Notes under the pieces: model-generated
The model's input: the letters and a program-made list of their open reading frames with translations, nothing else
The model's database searches: none
What the model was told of the DNA's origin: nothing
Shown: positions 57,357 to 64,000 of the stretch, piece after piece
Numbering within the stretch: position 1 is the first letter of the stretch
Layout: each line of letters starts with the position of its first letter
Made by a program: the position numbers and the translations under genes
Assembly: GCA_002271215.1 (NCBI GenBank)
Contig: CP018628.1
Location: 3,968,001-4,032,000, forward strand
Reading direction: 5' to 3'
Origin: Lelliottia jeotgali
Lineage (GTDB): Bacteria > Pseudomonadota > Gammaproteobacteria > Enterobacterales > Enterobacteriaceae
Length of the DNA: 64,000 bases

Positions 57357-60300
57357 ATGTTGTACGATAAATCCCTTGAGAAGGATAACTGTGGTTTCGG
57401 CCTGATCGCCCACATAGAAGGCGAACCTAGCCACAAGGTAGTGCGTACCGCTATACACGCACTGGCCCGTATGCAGCACCGTGGTGCAATCCTCGCTGAT
57501 GGTAAAACCGGCGATGGTTGTGGCTTGCTGCTACAAAAACCGGATCGTTTCTTCCGAATCGTTGCGGAAGAACGCGGCTGGCGTTTAGCCAAAAACTACG
57601 CTGTCGGCATGCTGTTCCTGAATCAGGATCCTGAAAAAGCTGCCGCCTCACGCCGCATCGTCGAAGAAGAACTTCAACGCGAAACCCTGTCGATTGTCGG
57701 CTGGCGCAATGTGCCAACCAATGAAGGGGTGCTCGGTGAAATCGCCCTCTCCTCGCTGCCTCGTATTGAACAGATTTTTGTGAATGCGCCTGCTGGCTGG
57801 CGTCCACGCGATATGGAACGCCGTCTGTTTATTGCCCGTCGCCGTATCGAAAAACGTTTGCAGGAAGATAAAGAGTTCTACGTCTGTAGCCTCTCGAACC
57901 TGGTGAACATCTATAAAGGTCTGTGTATGCCGGCTGACCTGCCGCGCTTCTACCTGGACCTCGCGGACCTGCGTCTGGAATCGGCCATTTGCCTGTTCCA
58001 CCAGCGCTTCTCCACTAACACCGTTCCTCGCTGGCCGCTGGCTCAGCCGTTCCGCTACCTGGCGCACAACGGTGAGATCAACACCATCACTGGTAACCGC
58101 CAGTGGGCGCGTGCGCGTACCTATAAGTTCCAGACCCCGCTGATCCCGGATCTGCATGATGCCGCGCCGTTCGTTAACGAAACGGGTTCCGACTCCAGCT
58201 CGATGGATAACATGCTGGAACTGCTGCTGGCCGGCGGGATGGATATCGTGCGTGCGATGCGCCTGCTTGTTCCGCCAGCCTGGCAGAACAACCCAGATAT
58301 GGACCCGGATCTGCGCGCATTTTTCGACTTTAACTCCATGCACATGGAGCCGTGGGACGGCCCGGCGGGCATCGTGATGTCCGATGGACGCTACGCAGCC
58401 TGTAACCTCGACCGTAACGGTCTGCGCCCGGCGCGCTACGTCATCACTAAAGACAAGCTGATCACCTGCGCCTCCGAAGTCGGGATTTGGGATTATCAGC
58501 CTGACGAAGTGGTCGAAAAAGGCCGCGTCGGCCCAGGCGAACTGATGGTTATCGATACTCGTGCGGGCCGTATTCTGCACTCAGCCGAAACCGATTATGA
58601 TCTGAAAATCCGTCATCCTTACAAAGAGTGGATGGAGAAAAACGTCCGCCGCCTGGTGCCGTTCGAAGATCTGCCGGACGAAGATGTCGGCAGCCGTGAG
58701 ATGGACGACGATACGCTCGCCAGTTTCCAGAAACAGTTTAACTACAGCGCTGAAGAGCTGGATTCCGTCATCCGCGTACTGGGTGAAAATGGCCAGGAAG
58801 CGGTCGGTTCGATGGGTGACGATACGCCATTTGCCGTGCTCTCCAGCCAGCCACGCATCGTGTACGATTACTTCCGTCAGCAGTTTGCGCAGGTGACAAA
58901 CCCGCCAATCGATCCGCTGCGTGAAGCCCACGTTATGTCGCTGGCCACCAGCATCGGCCGCGAGATGAACGTCTTCTGCGAAGCCGAAGGCCAGGCGCAC
59001 CGCCTGAGCTTTAAGTCGCCGATTCTGCTGTACTCCGATTTCAAACAGCTCACCACCATGACCGAGGAGCACTACCGCGCCGACACGCTCGATATTACCT
59101 TTGACGTGACCGAAGCGAGCCTCGAAGAGACGGTGAAAGCTCTGTGCGATCAAGCTGAGCAGATGGTGCGTAACGGCACCGTTCTGCTGGTGCTGTCCGA
59201 CCGTAATATTGCCAAAAATCGCCTGCCGGTTCCGGCACCGATGGCGGTGGGCGCTATCCAGACCCGTCTGGTGGATAAAAACCTGCGCTGCGATGCCAAC
59301 ATCATCGTAGAAACCGCAAGCGCCCGCGACCCGCACCACTTTGCCGTGCTGCTGGGCTTTGGCGCGACGGCTATCTATCCGTACCTGGCGTACGAAACGC
59401 TGGCGAAGCTGGTCGACGGTCGAGCGATCGAAAAAGATTACCGCACCGTGATGCTGAACTACCGTAACGGCATCAACAAAGGCCTGTACAAGATCATGTC
59501 CAAAATGGGCATCTCGACGATTGCCTCTTACCGCTGCTCGAAGCTGTTTGAAGCGGTCGGTCTGCATGATGACGTCGCTGATTTGTGCTTCCAGGGCGTG
59601 ATTAGCCGTATCGGCGGTGCCGGTTTCTCAGACTTCCAGCAGGACCTGCTGAATCTGTCGAAGCGCGCCTGGCTGGCGCGTAAACCTCTGGATCAGGGCG
59701 GTCTGCTGAAATACGTGCACGGCGGCGAATATCACGCCTACAACCCGGACGTGGTACGCACCCTGCAACAGGCGGTTCAGAGCGGCGAATACAGCGATTA
59801 TCAGCAGTATTCAAAACTGGTTAACGAACGCCCGGCGGCGACGCTGCGCGATCTGCTGGCGGTGAATCCGGACGGCGAAACCGTCAGCATTAATGACGTT
59901 GAACCGGCAAGCGAACTGTATAAACGTTTCGATACCGCAGCGATGTCCATCGGCGCACTCAGCCCGGAAGCGCACGAAGCGCTGGCCGAGGCGATGAACA
60001 GCATTGGCGGTAACTCCAACTCCGGCGAAGGCGGCGAAGATCCTGCGCGCTATGGCACCAACAAAGTGTCGCGCATTAAGCAGGTGGCCTCTGGTCGCTT
60101 TGGCGTCACACCAGCGTACCTGGTCAACGCCGACGTGATTCAGATTAAAGTCGCTCAGGGTGCAAAACCGGGCGAAGGCGGTCAGCTACCGGGTGACAAA
60201 GTCACGCCGTACATCGCCAAACTGCGCTACTCGGTGCCGGGCGTGACGCTGATCTCCCCGCCGCCGCACCATGATATCTACTCTATCGAGGATTTGGCGC

Positions 60301-61817
60301 AGCTGATTTTCGACCTGAAACAGGTCAACCCGAAAGCGATGATCTCCGTGAAGCTGGTTTCCGAACCGGGCGTCGGCACCATCGCCACCGGTGTGGCAAA
60401 AGCCTACGCAGACCTGATCACCATCGCGGGCTATGACGGCGGCACGGGCGCAAGCCCACTCTCCTCCGTGAAATACGCGGGTTGTCCGTGGGAGCTGGGC
60501 CTGGTGGAGACACAACAGGCGCTGGTGGCCAACGGCCTGCGTCACAAGATTCGCCTGCAGGTGGATGGCGGCCTGAAAACCGGTCTCGACATCATCAAAG
60601 CCGCAATTCTGGGTGCAGAGAGCTTCGGCTTCGGCACTGGGCCAATGGTGGCGCTGGGCTGTAAATACCTGCGTATTTGTCACCTGAATAACTGCGCAAC
60701 GGGCGTGGCAACTCAGGACGAAAAACTGCGTAAGAATCACTACCACGGCCTGCCGTTCAAAGTGACCAACTACTTTGAATTCATCGCCCGCGAAACCCGC
60801 GAGCTGATGGCGCAACTGGGTGTGAAGCGTCTGGTCGATTTGATTGGCCGTACCGACCTGCTGAAAGAGCTTGAAGGCTTTACGGCGAAGCAGCAGAAAC
60901 TGAAGCTGTCACGACTGCTGGAAACTGCCGAGCCGCATCCAGGCAAAGCCGTTTACTGCACCGAGACTAACCCACCGTTCGATAACGGCGTGTTGAACGC
61001 ACAGCTGTTGCAACAGGCGAAACCGTATGTTGATGACAAACAGAGCAAAACGTTCTGGTTTGATATCCGCAACACCGACCGTTCTGTGGGCGCGACGCTT
61101 TCTGGTTATATTGCGCAAACTCATGGCGATCAGGGGCTGGCAGCCGATCCGATTATCGCGCACTTCAACGGGACTGCGGGTCAGAGCTTCGGCGTCTGGA
61201 ACGCGGGTGGCGTTGAACTGTACCTGACCGGCGATGCCAACGACTACGTCGGCAAAGGCATGGCGGGCGGTTTACTGGCAGTGCGTCCTCCGATCGGTTC
61301 AGCATTCCGCAGCCATGAAGCCAGCATCATCGGCAACACCTGTTTGTACGGTGCTACCGGCGGGCGTCTGTTTGCTGCAGGCCGGGCTGGCGAGCGCTTT
61401 GCGGTGCGTAACTCCGGTGCTATTACCGTCGTAGAAGGCATCGGCGATAACGGTTGTGAATACATGACCGGCGGGATTGTCTGCGTAATGGGCAAAACCG
61501 GCGTGAACTTCGGCGCAGGTATGACGGGCGGCTTCGCCTACGTCCTGGACGAAGACGGTGAGTTCCGCAAACGCGTTAACCCGGAACTGGTCGAAGTGCT
61601 GGACGTTGACACACTGGCGATCCACGAAGAACACCTGCGCGGTCTGATTACTGAGCATGTGCAGCATACCGGTTCTTCGCGTGGGGAAGAGATCCTGGCG
61701 AACTGGCCAGCGTTCTCAGCGAAATTCGCGTTGGTTAAACCGAAGTCCAGCGATGTTAAAGCACTGTTGGGTCACCGTAGTCGTAGCGCAGCAGAGCTGC
61801 GTGTGCAGGCGCAGTAA
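57357..61817 (+). CDS. gltB: Glutamate synthase (NADPH) large subunit
   Basis: Makes glutamate from glutamine and 2-oxoglutarate with GltD. The 1486 residues equal the current E. coli model. A propeptide of 11 residues precedes nucleophile Cys12 ([10 protein letters not shown]) of the class II amidotransferase domain (to about 430). A central domain, the FMN-binding synthase domain (about 845-1210) with 3Fe-4S cysteines in [12 protein letters not shown], and the C-terminal Gly-rich beta-helix follow. The ribosome site GGGGAGG lies inside the upstream ORF, whose stop nearly touches this start. It is 9 bp from gltD. Confidence 0.98.
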   Translation: MLYDKSLEKDNCGFGLIAHIEGEPSHKVVRTAIHALARMQHRGAILADGKTGDGCGLLLQKPDRFFRIVAEERGWRLAKNYAVGMLFLNQDPEKAAASRRIVEEELQRETLSIVGWRNVPTNEGVLGEIALSSLPRIEQIFVNAPAGWRPRDMERRLFIARRRIEKRLQEDKEFYVCSLSNLVNIYKGLCMPADLPRFYLDLADLRLESAICLFHQRFSTNTVPRWPLAQPFRYLAHNGEINTITGNRQWARARTYKFQTPLIPDLHDAAPFVNETGSDSSSMDNMLELLLAGGMDIVRAMRLLVPPAWQNNPDMDPDLRAFFDFNSMHMEPWDGPAGIVMSDGRYAACNLDRNGLRPARYVITKDKLITCASEVGIWDYQPDEVVEKGRVGPGELMVIDTRAGRILHSAETDYDLKIRHPYKEWMEKNVRRLVPFEDLPDEDVGSREMDDDTLASFQKQFNYSAEELDSVIRVLGENGQEAVGSMGDDTPFAVLSSQPRIVYDYFRQQFAQVTNPPIDPLREAHVMSLATSIGREMNVFCEAEGQAHRLSFKSPILLYSDFKQLTTMTEEHYRADTLDITFDVTEASLEETVKALCDQAEQMVRNGTVLLVLSDRNIAKNRLPVPAPMAVGAIQTRLVDKNLRCDANIIVETASARDPHHFAVLLGFGATAIYPYLAYETLAKLVDGRAIEKDYRTVMLNYRNGINKGLYKIMSKMGISTIASYRCSKLFEAVGLHDDVADLCFQGVISRIGGAGFSDFQQDLLNLSKRAWLARKPLDQGGLLKYVHGGEYHAYNPDVVRTLQQAVQSGEYSDYQQYSKLVNERPAATLRDLLAVNPDGETVSINDVEPASELYKRFDTAAMSIGALSPEAHEALAEAMNSIGGNSNSGEGGEDPARYGTNKVSRIKQVASGRFGVTPAYLVNADVIQIKVAQGAKPGEGGQLPGDKVTPYIAKLRYSVPGVTLISPPPHHDIYSIEDLAQLIFDLKQVNPKAMISVKLVSEPGVGTIATGVAKAYADLITIAGYDGGTGASPLSSVKYAGCPWELGLVETQQALVANGLRHKIRLQVDGGLKTGLDIIKAAILGAESFGFGTGPMVALGCKYLRICHLNNCATGVATQDEKLRKNHYHGLPFKVTNYFEFIARETRELMAQLGVKRLVDLIGRTDLLKELEGFTAKQQKLKLSRLLETAEPHPGKAVYCTETNPPFDNGVLNAQLLQQAKPYVDDKQSKTFWFDIRNTDRSVGATLSGYIAQTHGDQGLAADPIIAHFNGTAGQSFGVWNAGGVELYLTGDANDYVGKGMAGGLLAVRPPIGSAFRSHEASIIGNTCLYGATGGRLFAAGRAGERFAVRNSGAITVVEGIGDNGCEYMTGGIVCVMGKTGVNFGAGMTGGFAYVLDEDGEFRKRVNPELVEVLDVDTLAIHEEHLRGLITEHVQHTGSSRGEEILANWPAFSAKFALVKPKSSDVKALLGHRSRSAAELRVQAQ

Positions 61818-63245
<1,428 letters not shown>

Positions 63246-63250
63246 AAATG

Positions 63251-63277
63251 AACCGGATGGCAATGCCATCCGGTTTT

Positions 63278-63279
<2 letters not shown>
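63251..63279 (+). terminator. gltBD terminator
   Basis: A long stem (AACCGGATGGCA with TGCCATCCGGTT) followed by a T-run, 5 bp after the gltD stop and abutting convergent nanQ. Confidence 0.92.

Positions 63280-64000
<721 letters not shown>

Noticed and set aside
57648..60815. Several 200-330-codon minus-strand frames opposite gltB
   Set aside because: All lie antisense to conserved GltB domains with no independent evidence.

Overview
This 64 kb window is a chromosomal core segment of a member of the Enterobacteriaceae. Almost every protein is close to full length and near-identical in motif layout to its Escherichia coli K-12 counterpart, and the gene order from nlpI/pnp to nanK follows the E. 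coli 71-73 min region. REP/BIME elements, ArcZ and GraL-type small RNAs and the Mla/Lpt operons agree with this. Departures from E. coli suggest an Enterobacter/Lelliottia/Leclercia-like genus rather than Escherichia; this is inference from remembered gene order, not a phylogeny. The departures are: no yhbX, yrbL or gltF; a PmrAB pair behind dacB; a fused dihydroxyacetone kinase; and a relocated valS-pepA-lptFG block.

Layout. 1-9800 (minus): start of nlpI, pnp, rpsO, truB, rbfA, infB, nusA, rimP and initiator tRNA metY, i.e. the translation/RNA-decay superoperon behind a consensus sigma70 promoter. 10-16.4 kb: argG (plus, with ARG boxes), then leuU, secG, glmM, folP and ftsH (minus). 16.5-24.4 kb: rlmE, yhbY, greA with its GraL leader, dacB-pmrA-pmrB (plus), obgE, yhbE, rpmA, rplU. 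24.7-31 kb: ispB, sfsB, murA, ibaG and the mlaFEDCB phospholipid-transport operon. 31.2-39.2 kb (plus): yrbG-kdsD-kdsC-lptC-lptA-lptB (KDO synthesis and LPS export), then rpoN-hpf-ptsN-rapZ-npr (sigma54 and nitrogen PTS). 39.2-43.1 kb: mtgA, elbB, ArcZ sRNA and arcB.

43.1-55.75 kb holds lptG, lptF, pepA, holC, valS, an aaaT/yjgM-type acetyltransferase, ahr, a DhaK-DhaL kinase and yjgR. In E. coli these lie about 25 min away; here they sit between arcB and yhcC in an order that looks like a circular permutation of the E. coli order. The right edge is base-sharp: yjgR and yhcC overlap tail to tail by 24 bp, and the last residues of YhcC are read from the antisense of yjgR. 55.7-64 kb: yhcC, then a long regulatory region with a CRP-like site and a small upstream ORF, gltB-gltD (glutamate synthase), and the end of the sialic-acid operon (nanK partial, nanQ).

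I see no prophage, insertion sequence, CRISPR array, toxin-antitoxin or defence locus, and no convincing wholly new system. The most interesting signals are the rearranged block with its hybrid yhcC 3' end, the translated-looking leader ORF of gltB that is out of frame with gltB, the dacB-linked PmrAB pair, and a tRNA-Leu 3' fragment in the metY transcript leader.
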